Below the pieces are notes generated by a model. The model did no database searches, had not been told where the DNA came from, and saw nothing but the letters and a program-made list of their open reading frames with translations. From the NCBI GenBank assembly GCA_011046405.1, contig DSAR01000442.1, positions 1-14,343 of the forward strand: 14,343 nt of DNA, given 5' to 3'. Both the position numbers and the translations under genes were made by a program. Of the stretch, positions 1-7,277 are shown one piece after another (the first letter of the stretch is position 1; every line of letters starts with the position of its first letter). The stretch is from Chloroflexota bacterium. Its GTDB lineage: Bacteria; Chloroflexota; Anaerolineae; B4-G1.

Positions 1-2
1 CC

Positions 3-95
3 GCCGGATCACAATCCGGCAGTTTACAGGCGACGTGTTGGCTTCCGTCACCACCCATGATGGCCCTTGCACCATCGACGCGGATTGTGATCCGC
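3..95. repeat. Inverted pair of palindromes (CGGAT-N4-ATCCG)
   Basis: Bases 5-18 read CGGATCACAATCCG and bases 81-94 read its exact reverse complement, CGGATTGTGATCCG. Each copy is itself a hairpin. The left one has 7-bp arms (GCCGGAT/ATCCGGC, 3-9 and 14-20) around CACA. The right one has 6-bp arms (GCGGAT/ATCCGC, 80-85 and 90-95) around TGTG. The copies lie 62 bases apart. This could be a REP-like unit, a pair of protein-binding sites or the ends of a small element; the sequence alone does not decide. Confidence 0.7.
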
Positions 96-125
96 ACTGC
101 ACACGTAGGCTGAGCAGTTACCTCT

Positions 126-150
126 GGAAAAAATATTGGCATGAATGCCC
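126..150 (-). terminator. Possible weak terminator of the kinase-regulator operon
   Basis: Read on the minus strand, a short hairpin (GGCA-TTCA-TGCC, plus coordinates 138-149) is followed by AATATTTTTTCC, a six-T run. It starts about 26 bases past the stop codon of the response regulator. The stem is only four to five base pairs, so termination here is plausible but weakly supported. Confidence 0.35.
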
Positions 151-175
151 CTATCTATCGACCAGCTTTCAACAT

Positions 176-841
176 CTACACTGTCTTGGACGTAGTCTCT
201 AGTGTGATGATGCCTTTTCTGATTGCATAGCGCACCAATTCGGTCTGATTTTCCAGTTTCAGCTTACGCATCATGTTGCCCCGGTGAGTTTCGACCGTCC
301 GGGAGCTGATGGTCAAGCGTTCGGCTACCTCTGCGTTGGTCAACCCCTCGGCAGCCAGGTGCAGGACCTCTCGCTCCCGGTCGGTCAGTGTCTCGTACCG
401 GTCCAACGTGCTCTCTTGGGTCTGCCGGACGTAAGCGTCTATCACGCGTTCGGCCAGCACAGGGCTGAGAAAGCGGTGTTCGATGCTCGCCTCGTGGATG
501 GCTTCTACCAATTCCGAGATGCTGGCATCTTTGAGAACGTATCCAAGCGCGCCTGCCCTGAGGGCTTCTAGCACGTAATCGTCGTTGGCGTGCATCGAGA
601 GCACGACGACCTTGGTCTCTGGCGAGCGTTTGCACACTTGCCGGGTGACTTCGATGCCATTCAAACCGGGCATCATCAGATCGACCACCAACACGTCTGG
701 ACGCAGACGCTCGACGAGTTGGACCGCCTCCAGTCCGTCGTTCGCCTCGCCGACGAGGCGAAAGTCCTCCTCGGCTTCCAGCAGCGCTCGAATCCCTTTT
801 CGGACCACCTGGTGGTCATCCGCCAAGACGATAGTCGTCAT
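176..841 (-). CDS. NarL/LuxR-family response regulator
   Basis: A two-component response regulator of 221 residues, normal length for the NarL/FixJ type, acting in the cytoplasm as a DNA-binding transcription factor. Residues 1-120 are a receiver domain: the acidic pair D8-D9, phosphoacceptor D54 (VVDLMMPG), S82 and K104 (LKDAS) are all present, so it should be phosphorylatable. Residues 150-212 are a LuxR-type helix-turn-helix with the usual LTDREREVL start and the recognition segment around ISSRTVETHRGNMMRKL. The start ATG overlaps the TGA of the upstream kinase gene by four bases, indicating translational coupling and a cognate pair. Known for this family: phosphorylation drives dimerisation and DNA binding. 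Its targets are unknown; the divergent control region at 3868-4104 is a reasonable candidate. Confidence 0.95.
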   Translation of the reverse strand: MTTIVLADDHQVVRKGIRALLEAEEDFRLVGEANDGLEAVQLVERLRPDVLVVDLMMPGLNGIEVTRQVCKRSPETKVVVLSMHANDDYVLEALRAGALGYVLKDASISELVEAIHEASIEHRFLSPVLAERVIDAYVRQTQESTLDRYETLTDREREVLHLAAEGLTNAEVAERLTISSRTVETHRGNMMRKLKLENQTELVRYAIRKGIITLETTSKTV

Positions 842-3800
842 ACCCTTTCTCCCTTTGTCACCACCGCTTGCTCGGTCTCGATCCCGTTCTCGATCCCGTT
901 CTCGATCTCCTCTCCCACCGGCTTCGACAACGGGATCTCGGCCATTAAACGGGCGCCTTTCCCCACGCTCGATTCAATGCTCAACTGTCCTCCCAACAAG
1001 GTCACTCGCTCTATCATGCCAGAGATTCCACTGCTATAGGTTTCGCTCAATATCGTCTCGGCGTCGAACCCACGTCCCCGGTCTTCGATTTGGATATTCA
1101 GTTGATCTGGATCAGCCCACAATCGCACGGTGACTTCTTTGACGCCAGCGTGACGCGCCACGTTGGTCAGCGCCTCTTGGATGATGCGATAGGCGCCGGT
1201 TTCGACCTGTGGCGTGAAACGGCGTCCCTCGACATCGGTATGTTTGAAAGCGACGCGCACGTTCGTCTGGTTGGTGTAACGCTCGAAATGCCAGCGGAGC
1301 GCCGGCGCCAGCCCCAGATCGTCCAACGTCGTTGGTCGCAGGTTGAGCGAGAGATTGCGGATCTGGGTCATCAGCTCGTTGACCAACGCCAGCGCCTCCT
1401 CGTAATTGCTTCTCGTCTCCTCCGGCGGCAGCACGGCGTTCATTTCCACGATCAGCTTGAGACCGGTTAAAATCTGGCCGATTTCGTCGTGGAGTTCGCG
1501 GGCGATGTGCCGTCGTTCGGCTTCCTGGACCTCGACCAGCCGGTGGGAGAGGGTTTGCAGACGATCCTGGGTGGCCTGCATCTTTTCGTATAACTGGGCG
1601 TTTTCCAGGGCCAATGCCGCCTGGTCCGCCAGGGACGAGTAGAGCTGTTGATCGTAGAAGTTGAAGGCGTTGAGTCGCCCGCTTTCGGCATTGAGGACAC
1701 CGATGACGCGTTCTTTGACCTTGAGCGGGGCGCAGATCTCCGACCGGGTGTCAATCCCAGAGTCGAGGTAGTGAGGGTTTTGACCGACATCGGGCGCGTA
1801 GATGAGCTCGCCGCTCCGGGCGACAGTGGCGATGATTCCCTCTCCGTCGATGGGGAGCGAGTCCCTAGGTATAGGTAAAAGAGGTTCTGACGTCTGGACG
1901 ACCTGCCGGACCAGCGTCTGCGTCTCCTCGTCCACCAACCACAGCTCACACAGGTGGCTGTCGAACATCAATCGAGCTGCCTGAATGCTCGATTGGGCGA
2001 TCTGTTGCACGTTGCGAGAGAGCACCAACTCGCGTCCCAGGACGTATACCGTGGCGAGCCGTTCTTCCATCTGGCGCTGAGCCGTGACGTCGTGACAAAC
2101 ACCCCGGCATCCCAGTATGCGCCCCTTCTCGTCCCTCAGTGTCAAGCCGCTCATCTCGTGGATGACGACGTGACCATCCCGGTGAATGTAGGGGTAGTCG
2201 AGTCGTGTCACGGCGCTTTGCTCATCAAAAGCCTGCAGGGTCATTTTCCCCAACTTGCTTGATTTGTCGAGCTTGAGAAACGCTGTATGGCTTCTGCCGA
2301 TCATCTCTTCAGGCGTATACCCCAGCGCCTGCTCGACCACGGGGCTGACGTAGGTATACACGCCTTTAGGATCCATCTCCCAGATCCAATCGCCGGTGGT
2401 GCGGGCGACGTCGCGAAAGCGCTGTTCCGATTTACGCAATGCCTGTTCGGCCCGTTTGCGCTGGGTCACGTCTTTGCCCACGCCAAAAATGACCCGTTCG
2501 TTCTGCCACGTCGCCGGCGTGATGGTCAATTCCAATATCTTGATCTGACCATTGACCAGGTACTCGGTATCGACCGTGCCGCCCCGCTTCCACAGCGTCT
2601 GATGTTCGGCCCTCAATTCATCAGCCTGATCTGGAGGTGTAAAATCGTCGATGTGTTTGGTCAATAGGATGTCGCGCGAACATTCCAGGAACGCCAACGC
2701 GGCTTCGTTGCAGTCGATGTATCGCCCATCGGTGTCGATGACGAGGATGGGATTGGCCGTCCGTTCGAACAATGTGCGGTATCGTTCTTCGCTTTCCAGC
2801 AATTTCGCCTGGGAGCGCTCCAGGGTCTCCAACATGTCGTTGAGCGCGCGGGCCAGGTTCGTCAACTCGTCATCTCCCCCCACCGCGACGCGATCCGAGA
2901 GATTCTTGCTGACACCAATGTCACTGACGTCGACATTTAGGCGCTCCAGTCGAGAGATTACGATCCGATTGGCCATAACCGACGTCATTCCCGTGGCTGC
3001 CAGCCCACCGATCAAGAGCAGAAAGACCAGGTAGAGCATGCTCGTCTGGCCTCTCTGATAGATGTCGCGGGGCACGTCCACCCGCAGAAAAAGGGCCGGA
3101 TCACCGTAGACGTCTTTGATGATGGTGTAGCCGGCGACCGTGTGCCTGTTCAAGGGGTGGATAAATATCACGTCTTCGTCGGGAAACGAGCCTAAAAATG
3201 CGTTTCGCGCAATTTCGAAATCGGCGGGGATTTGAGAGGCATCGAATCGTTCCACGATCAAAGAGGAGTGCGTGCTTTCAGAAAGACGCTCGACTTCGTT
3301 GGCGTCCAGGTAGCGCCCCATGATCATCGTTCCCTGAATAGGTCCCTCTTCTTGGCTGGTCAGGAGCGGGCGAGAGGCCACGAGCAAAGGGGCCTGTGGC
3401 AGCAGGATGACGCCCACGATGTGACTGGTCTCGTCGGGATGGTTGAAGAGCGCGTCTGCTTGCAGATGGGGCCTTAAACCGACCGGCGTCGGCGCTTCTA
3501 TTTCACGGTCCCGATCGAAGGTCTTGCTAAAGACGATCTGCCCGTCTCGATTGGCGAACAGTATGAGGTCGAGTCGCGTGCTGATAAAGGTCTCGTCCAC
3601 CAGGTTAGACGTGATGTATTCGGTGTTGATGTCCTGGATGAAGTCATAGGTGCTGTCCCACGCCGCCCAATCGAAAAGCATCATATCCAATGCGGCTATC
3701 TCGTCGAAGAGCGCGCTCCGGGCTCGTTCGACGTCTCGATGGACGTATTGCTCCTCCAGTTCCTGGAAATTGCCGATCAGTATGACGCGGGAGACGACGT

Positions 3801-3867
3801 ACAGGACGAGCACCAGCGTGGCAAATATCGCGCCAATGGCAAATAGTATTCGTTTGCGCAGTATCAT
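838..3867 (-). CDS. Membrane sensor histidine kinase, CHASE4-HAMP-PAS-PAS-GAF-HisKA_3-HATPase
   Basis: A 1009-residue NarX/DegS-class sensor kinase, partner of the following response regulator. Domains in order: transmembrane helix 1 about residues 8-31; an extracytoplasmic sensor about 35-270 whose start (FDEIAALDMMLFDWAAWDSTYDFI) fits CHASE4; transmembrane helix 2 about 278-300; HAMP about 300-350; PAS about 358-475; second PAS with PAC-like end about 480-600; GAF about 605-760; HisKA_3 dimerisation/phosphoacceptor domain with H793 in RHIARELHDEIGQ; HATPase with N-box N902, G1 DRGRGF (D929) and G2 GISGM (947-951). All catalytic motifs look intact. The start ATG has only a weak ribosome-binding site (TCAGGT) but follows the TM1-encoding frame and a good promoter at 3901-3929. 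The ligand is unknown. The tail (about 984-998) contains an IENG-IENG repeat from a 12-bp DNA repeat. Confidence 0.95.
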   Translation of the reverse strand: MILRKRILFAIGAIFATLVLVLYVVSRVILIGNFQELEEQYVHRDVERARSALFDEIAALDMMLFDWAAWDSTYDFIQDINTEYITSNLVDETFISTRLDLILFANRDGQIVFSKTFDRDREIEAPTPVGLRPHLQADALFNHPDETSHIVGVILLPQAPLLVASRPLLTSQEEGPIQGTMIMGRYLDANEVERLSESTHSSLIVERFDASQIPADFEIARNAFLGSFPDEDVIFIHPLNRHTVAGYTIIKDVYGDPALFLRVDVPRDIYQRGQTSMLYLVFLLLIGGLAATGMTSVMANRIVISRLERLNVDVSDIGVSKNLSDRVAVGGDDELTNLARALNDMLETLERSQAKLLESEERYRTLFERTANPILVIDTDGRYIDCNEAALAFLECSRDILLTKHIDDFTPPDQADELRAEHQTLWKRGGTVDTEYLVNGQIKILELTITPATWQNERVIFGVGKDVTQRKRAEQALRKSEQRFRDVARTTGDWIWEMDPKGVYTYVSPVVEQALGYTPEEMIGRSHTAFLKLDKSSKLGKMTLQAFDEQSAVTRLDYPYIHRDGHVVIHEMSGLTLRDEKGRILGCRGVCHDVTAQRQMEERLATVYVLGRELVLSRNVQQIAQSSIQAARLMFDSHLCELWLVDEETQTLVRQVVQTSEPLLPIPRDSLPIDGEGIIATVARSGELIYAPDVGQNPHYLDSGIDTRSEICAPLKVKERVIGVLNAESGRLNAFNFYDQQLYSSLADQAALALENAQLYEKMQATQDRLQTLSHRLVEVQEAERRHIARELHDEIGQILTGLKLIVEMNAVLPPEETRSNYEEALALVNELMTQIRNLSLNLRPTTLDDLGLAPALRWHFERYTNQTNVRVAFKHTDVEGRRFTPQVETGAYRIIQEALTNVARHAGVKEVTVRLWADPDQLNIQIEDRGRGFDAETILSETYSSGISGMIERVTLLGGQLSIESSVGKGARLMAEIPLSKPVGEEIENGIENGIETEQAVVTKGERV
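877..910 (-). repeat. 12-bp tandem repeat in the kinase C-terminal tail
   Basis: CTCGATCCCGTT occurs at 877-888 and again at 889-900, followed by a partial third copy (CTCGATCTCC, 901-910). In the minus-strand frame it encodes EIENGIENGIE after the HATPase domain. As a multiple of three, copy-number changes would keep frame and only alter the tail length. Confidence 0.8.
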
Positions 3868-3900
3868 ATCAACCTGACCCCACGGAGTTTATCACTATTC

Positions 3901-3929
3901 AGTTTATCATTCCTCTCGGCATTAGTCAA
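3901..3929 (-). promoter_or_regulatory. Sigma70-type promoter of the kinase-regulator operon
   Basis: On the minus strand TTGACT (-35, plus coordinates 3924-3929, five of six consensus bases) is followed by a 17-base spacer and TAAACT (-10, 3901-3906, four of six). The -10 is preceded by TGA, which supplies an extended -10 element. It lies 33 bases upstream of the kinase start codon. Confidence 0.65.
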
Positions 3930-3937
3930 CTGTATAT

Positions 3938-3953
3938 GAAGCAACGAAGCAAC
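3938..3953. repeat. Perfect 8-bp tandem repeat upstream of the kinase promoter
   Basis: GAAGCAAC is repeated head to tail at 3938-3945 and 3946-3953. On the minus strand it sits just upstream of the -35 box (3924-3929), a typical position for an activator site. No regulator can be assigned from sequence. Confidence 0.55.
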
Positions 3954-4013
3954 GGCCGATTAACGGGCGCCCGATTTGGGTGTCCTCCGGATCAAAATTA
4001 CGTATGTTTACGG

Positions 4014-4042
4014 ATTACAGACTTCTCCCCATTTGCTATACT
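4014..4042 (+). promoter_or_regulatory. Extended -10 promoter of the DUF11 surface-protein gene
   Basis: ATTACA (4014-4019, four of six -35 bases) is followed by a 17-base spacer and TATACT (4037-4042, five of six -10 bases), with TGC directly in front of the -10 giving an extended -10 motif. Transcription would begin near 4049 and leave a leader of about 55 bases before the ribosome-binding site and ATG at 4105. Confidence 0.65.
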
Positions 4043-4090
4043 GATTAAGCGAGTAAACGTGCGCATTGGTATTGGATAGATAGAAAGAGG

Positions 4091-4107
4091 AAAGGAGCAG
4101 TAGTATG
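4091..4107 (+). promoter_or_regulatory. Strong ribosome-binding site with ATG, out of frame with the following CDS
   Basis: AAAGGAG (4091-4097) stands seven bases ahead of the ATG at 4105-4107, an ideal spacing. This ATG opens a frame reading MDTYRSTIDRRLRLG, which is one base out of phase with the DUF11 protein. The TTG at 4127 and ATG at 4151 that are in phase have no comparable ribosome-binding site. The site therefore argues that translation begins at 4105 and changes frame within the G run at 4146-4150. Confidence 0.75.
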
Positions 4108-4126
4108 GATACCTATCGTTCGACTA

Positions 4127-6964
4127 TTGACCGGAGACTGCGGCTGGGGGATGTCCGCCTTGGCGGGCGTCGCGTGCCTGGCGCTGGTGTTGCTCTTTAT
4201 GGGCTTCGCGAGCGGCGGTTTGCGCGTCGTGCACGCCGATCCCATCGAGCCGCCGGAGGGCTACCCGAAGCTGGCGCTCTCCGTCAAGACGGTCACGCCC
4301 ACGCTGGCAGAGACCGGCGGCGTGACCCTTTATTACGCCATCGAGATTCGCAACACCGGCGCCTACACCGCGGAAAACGTCACGCTCACCGATCACATCG
4401 ACGAGCACACCAGCTTCACGGGCGAGGCGGGCGTCAGCGCTCCACACACCCCCACCATCGTCAGCGAGACACTCACGTGGAGCGGCACGGTCGGTTTCGA
4501 CGAGACGGTCGTCGTGACCTTCAACGTATCAGTGGATGAGACCTTCAGCGGCACGGTGGTCAACACCGCCGTCATCAGCCAACCCCTCCTCCACGAAGTG
4601 CTGACCCGGACGGCCGAGACGGTGGTCACCGACCACCCCATCCTGGAGATCGAGAAGACGTCGTCACCATCCAGGCCCGGTCACAACGCGCCCCTCGTCT
4701 ACACCCTCCTCGTCGCCAACCGGGGCCAATCGCGGGCCAGTTTGCCCATCACCGTCACCGATTACGTGCCCAGCGGTACGACGCTATACAAGGTCGGGAT
4801 GGACGGCATCACCGGTACGGTCGGTAGCGATACCGTCATCACCTGGACCGAGAACGTTACACTGGCGCTAAACGACACGAGCGCCTTCACCTTCAGCGTG
4901 ATGGTGGACGAGTCGGTGGCGCCCGGCGACGTGCTCACCAACGCCGTTTACGCAGTGGATAGCGACGAGACCGACGTCGTCTACGGCGAGTCCTACACGG
5001 TGACCGTCTACGCCCCCGAGTTCCGGCTCTCCAAGCGCGTCTGGCCCGATCCGCCCGGTTCCAACCGGGAGATGACCTACACGTTGCGGCTGCTCAACCG
5101 GGGCGCGCTGGCGCTGGACATGGTCATCACCGACGTCGTGCCGTCGGGCGTCACGTACGTCCGCGGCGGCAGTTACGACAGCGGCGTGGTCTCGTGGACG
5201 CTGGACAGATTAGACACCGGGCAGTCGGCCCAGTTCACCTACACCGTCTCCATCAGCGACGTGTTGGGAATCCCCATCGTCAACGACGACTACGGGGTCT
5301 GCGACGACGCGGGTGTGTGCCAGCCGGGCCGGCCGCTGACCAGTGTGGTCCAGGGGCCAGTATTTGAAGCCACTGCCATCGTTGATCCCATTGCTAAGAA
5401 GCCGGGCGGCGGCGTTGGCACCGACGTGTGGCCCACGCTCATCGTGCGCAACCTGGGTCCGGGCAACGCGCTCGATGCCCAGGCCACGCTCATCTTCGAG
5501 CGGATCAGCGTGCAGTTAGGCGATCTCTCCGTCGATCCTTCGGTCGGTGCACTTTCTGAGGGACCTGATTGCGGCGATAAGTGTCAAGCTTACGTCTGGA
5601 TCGGAGATCTTGGCGTTGGCGACGTCGTCACTTTCGCCACCCCCGATGGTCAGAACACCATCGGGGGCGAGGAGGGCACGCTTTATAAAGCCACAGTGAT
5701 CATCACCGACGCGCTGGGCGCACGACACACCGATCCCGTCAGCGACACAGCCGTTGGTTTAGTCACGCACTACGCCAACCTCAACCTGCGTAAGACTGCC
5801 CCATCAGTCATCGGGCGCGGGCAGATCATCACCTACACCATCGACGTCTGGAACAGCGCCCTGGCGACCGACCAGCCGCCGCCATATCCCTACTTGCTGG
5901 ATTTCCTGCCGGAGCACGTGACGTTGATCACCAGCAGCATCAGCCACGGTGGCACGTACACTACGATAAGCGGCACGTTGGGATCGATGACCGTCATCTC
6001 CTGGACGCTGCCCAGTTTCGGCACCGGAGAAAGATTGCTCGAGCCCCGCACCTTCGCCGTCCGCGTGGACGCCGACCTGGTGAGCGGCACCCAGATCGTC
6101 AACCAATGGTATTCCACCCACTGGTACGAGAGCGAGGCCGGCGAGTACTTTAGCAATGCCGGCGACCCAATCACGACGACGGTCAAGGAGGTCGGCCTGA
6201 TCGACTCTTACAAAGAGGTGGAACCGGAGCTGCTCGAGCCTGGCCCGGGCAACGTCCTCACCTACACCCTGCACATCGTCAACTCCAGCGCGCTCACGGC
6301 CACCGACGTACTCGTGTACGACGAATTGCCCTGGGAAGCCAGCACCTACCAGCGGGACGCGGTAGCGAGCAGTGGTACCATCGTCAGCGACATCGTCAGC
6401 ATCCGCTGGGAAGGCGATGTCGGCCCGTTCTCCTCGGAGCTCGTGACCTTCACCGTGCTAGTGGACGAGGACTACCAGGGTCCCATCACCAACACCGCTA
6501 CCATCAGCAATGCCGACCTGCTGTCCGAGGTGGTCATCCAGGCGGTGGCGTGGGTGACCGACGAGCCGGTCCTGTCGATTGACAAGTCGGCACCGGCGTC
6601 GGTCAACCAGGGGCAAAACATCCCCTACGCGATCCACGTCGCCAACGCTGGCCAGCAAGCGACCCACGTCGTCGTCACCGACACCATCCCCGCCAACACG
6701 ACGATCATCACGAGCAGCATCACCGCAGGCGGCAAGCACCTGGCGGGCTTGGGTCAGGTCGAGTGGACGTTCGACGCCCTGGACCCGGGCGAGAGCGAGA
6801 ACCTGGCGTTCGCGGTCTCGGTCGATAGCGGCAACGAGGTCGTCAACGCGTTCTACGGCATCCGCGCCGACGAGGTCGAGACGGTGATGGGCGATCCCGT
6901 CACGACCGAGATCGTCGGTGGCGGGCACGACATCTACCTGCCGCTCGTGTTACGCAACAGCTAA
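4127..6964 (+). CDS. Exported protein with seven DUF11-type repeats (start probably at 4105 with a +1 shift)
   Basis: A large extracellular protein made of immunoglobulin-like DUF11 (conserved repeat domain) units. The in-phase open frame has 945 codons. Residues about 9-29 form the hydrophobic core of a signal peptide ending VVHA|DP. Repeats lie at about 48-170, 172-294, 298-408, 412-548 (degenerate), 550-686, 690-812 and 815-931, most with the pattern L-x-(I/L)-x-K near the start, then Y-x-I/L-x-V-x-N-x-G and VTD-x-(V/I)P. The tail reads HDIYLPLVLRNS, matching the end of the protease at 7334. No catalytic motif is seen; DUF11 proteins are generally cell-wall or S-layer-associated structural or adhesive proteins. 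Start: TTG 4127 lacks a ribosome-binding site. ATG 4105 has a perfect one, and removing one G from 4146-4150 would join MDTYRSTIDRRLRLG to MSALAGVACLAL, giving a basic n-region. So the 5' end carries either a frameshift, a sequencing error or a recoding event. Confidence 0.85.
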   Translation: MTGDCGWGMSALAGVACLALVLLFMGFASGGLRVVHADPIEPPEGYPKLALSVKTVTPTLAETGGVTLYYAIEIRNTGAYTAENVTLTDHIDEHTSFTGEAGVSAPHTPTIVSETLTWSGTVGFDETVVVTFNVSVDETFSGTVVNTAVISQPLLHEVLTRTAETVVTDHPILEIEKTSSPSRPGHNAPLVYTLLVANRGQSRASLPITVTDYVPSGTTLYKVGMDGITGTVGSDTVITWTENVTLALNDTSAFTFSVMVDESVAPGDVLTNAVYAVDSDETDVVYGESYTVTVYAPEFRLSKRVWPDPPGSNREMTYTLRLLNRGALALDMVITDVVPSGVTYVRGGSYDSGVVSWTLDRLDTGQSAQFTYTVSISDVLGIPIVNDDYGVCDDAGVCQPGRPLTSVVQGPVFEATAIVDPIAKKPGGGVGTDVWPTLIVRNLGPGNALDAQATLIFERISVQLGDLSVDPSVGALSEGPDCGDKCQAYVWIGDLGVGDVVTFATPDGQNTIGGEEGTLYKATVIITDALGARHTDPVSDTAVGLVTHYANLNLRKTAPSVIGRGQIITYTIDVWNSALATDQPPPYPYLLDFLPEHVTLITSSISHGGTYTTISGTLGSMTVISWTLPSFGTGERLLEPRTFAVRVDADLVSGTQIVNQWYSTHWYESEAGEYFSNAGDPITTTVKEVGLIDSYKEVEPELLEPGPGNVLTYTLHIVNSSALTATDVLVYDELPWEASTYQRDAVASSGTIVSDIVSIRWEGDVGPFSSELVTFTVLVDEDYQGPITNTATISNADLLSEVVIQAVAWVTDEPVLSIDKSAPASVNQGQNIPYAIHVANAGQQATHVVVTDTIPANTTIITSSITAGGKHLAGLGQVEWTFDALDPGESENLAFAVSVDSGNEVVNAFYGIRADEVETVMGDPVTTEIVGGGHDIYLPLVLRNS
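5640..5667 (+). repeat. Perfect 11-bp hairpin inside the DUF11 gene
   Basis: CCCCCGATGGT (5640-5650) and ACCATCGGGGG (5657-5667) are exact reverse complements around the six-base loop CAGAAC. It lies within the degenerate fourth repeat and encodes TPDGQNTIGG. There is no T-run after it, so it is not a standard terminator; it could affect mRNA stability or be a recombination scar. Confidence 0.75.
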
Positions 6965-6995
6965 CGCGACGTCGTAGCCTGTTTTCATTAAGGAG

Positions 6996-7028
6996 AAGCC
7001 CGGCGCTGTTCCTAGCGTCGGGCTTTTT
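6996..7028 (+). terminator. Rho-independent terminator after the DUF11 gene
   Basis: AAGCCCGGCGCT (6996-7007) pairs with AGCGTCGGGCTT (7014-7025) as a 12-bp stem with a single G-T wobble and a six-base loop (GTTCCT). A run of five T (7024-7028) overlaps its end. It begins about 32 bases after the stop codon and separates this gene transcriptionally from the next. Confidence 0.9.
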
Positions 7029-7195
7029 GGCTTTTAGGCTCTCTGCTAGTTCGCCTGGTTGGCTTAGCAAGTGGCTAATCTTTCACCGCGACCATGCGAA
7101 ATCCCAAAGAACCATAAAAAACGAAAAATCAGCGTTCATCTGCGTCCCACCAGGTTCTCCGGTACCAATTTCCTATGGCGTTATCCTTCCGAATT

Positions 7196-7277
7196 TGGTA
7201 CAATATAAGCAAGTAATATATTTTTAATATTTTGTTGACCGTCTGTTCACCTGTCTCATACGTGTTCTTGTCATAAT
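7196..7277 (+). promoter_or_regulatory. Probable promoter zone of the subtilase gene
   Basis: Two extended -10 candidates lie here: TGG-TACAAT (7196-7204) and TGT-CATAAT (7269-7277), each matching five of six -10 bases. Neither has a clear -35 at 17 bases. TTGACC (7235-7240) is a good -35 sequence preceded by AT-rich DNA resembling an UP element, but no good -10 sits at its standard distance. Which is used cannot be decided by eye. Confidence 0.4.

Larger units (their letters stand above)
1..175. other. Gene-free stretch downstream of the response regulator
   Basis: No credible coding frame is visible here on either strand. The stretch holds two short palindromes (3-20 and 80-95, listed separately) and a weak hairpin plus T-run that could end the response-regulator transcript. 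The left window edge cuts the region, so a larger element extending leftwards cannot be excluded. Confidence 0.6.
3868..4104. promoter_or_regulatory. Divergent control region between sensor kinase and DUF11 protein genes
   Basis: This 237-base gap separates the start of the kinase-regulator operon (minus) from the start of the surface-protein gene (plus). It holds one promoter in each direction and several short repeats: AGTTTATCA at 3886-3894 and 3901-3909, a tandem GAAGCAAC pair at 3938-3953, the palindrome CGGGCGCCCG at 3964-3973, and TTACG at 3998-4002 and 4008-4012 followed by TTACA at 4015-4019. The clustering of repeats around both promoters suggests transcription-factor binding, but no site is matched to a known regulator. 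Confidence 0.6.

Noticed and set aside
585..1133. Plus-strand open frames opposite the kinase and regulator
   Set aside because: They are Ser/Arg-rich (RSRSRSRSR from the 12-bp repeat) and antisense to well-defined two-component genes.
4105..4539. The 144-codon frame starting at the good ATG, as a separate gene
   Set aside because: Past codon 15 the product is Arg/His-rich nonsense while the shifted frame gives signal peptide and DUF11. Only its first codons are thought to matter.
7027..7227. A 66-codon open frame in the intergenic gap
   Set aside because: Its start lies in the terminator T-run, it has no ribosome-binding site, and its sequence resembles repeat debris.
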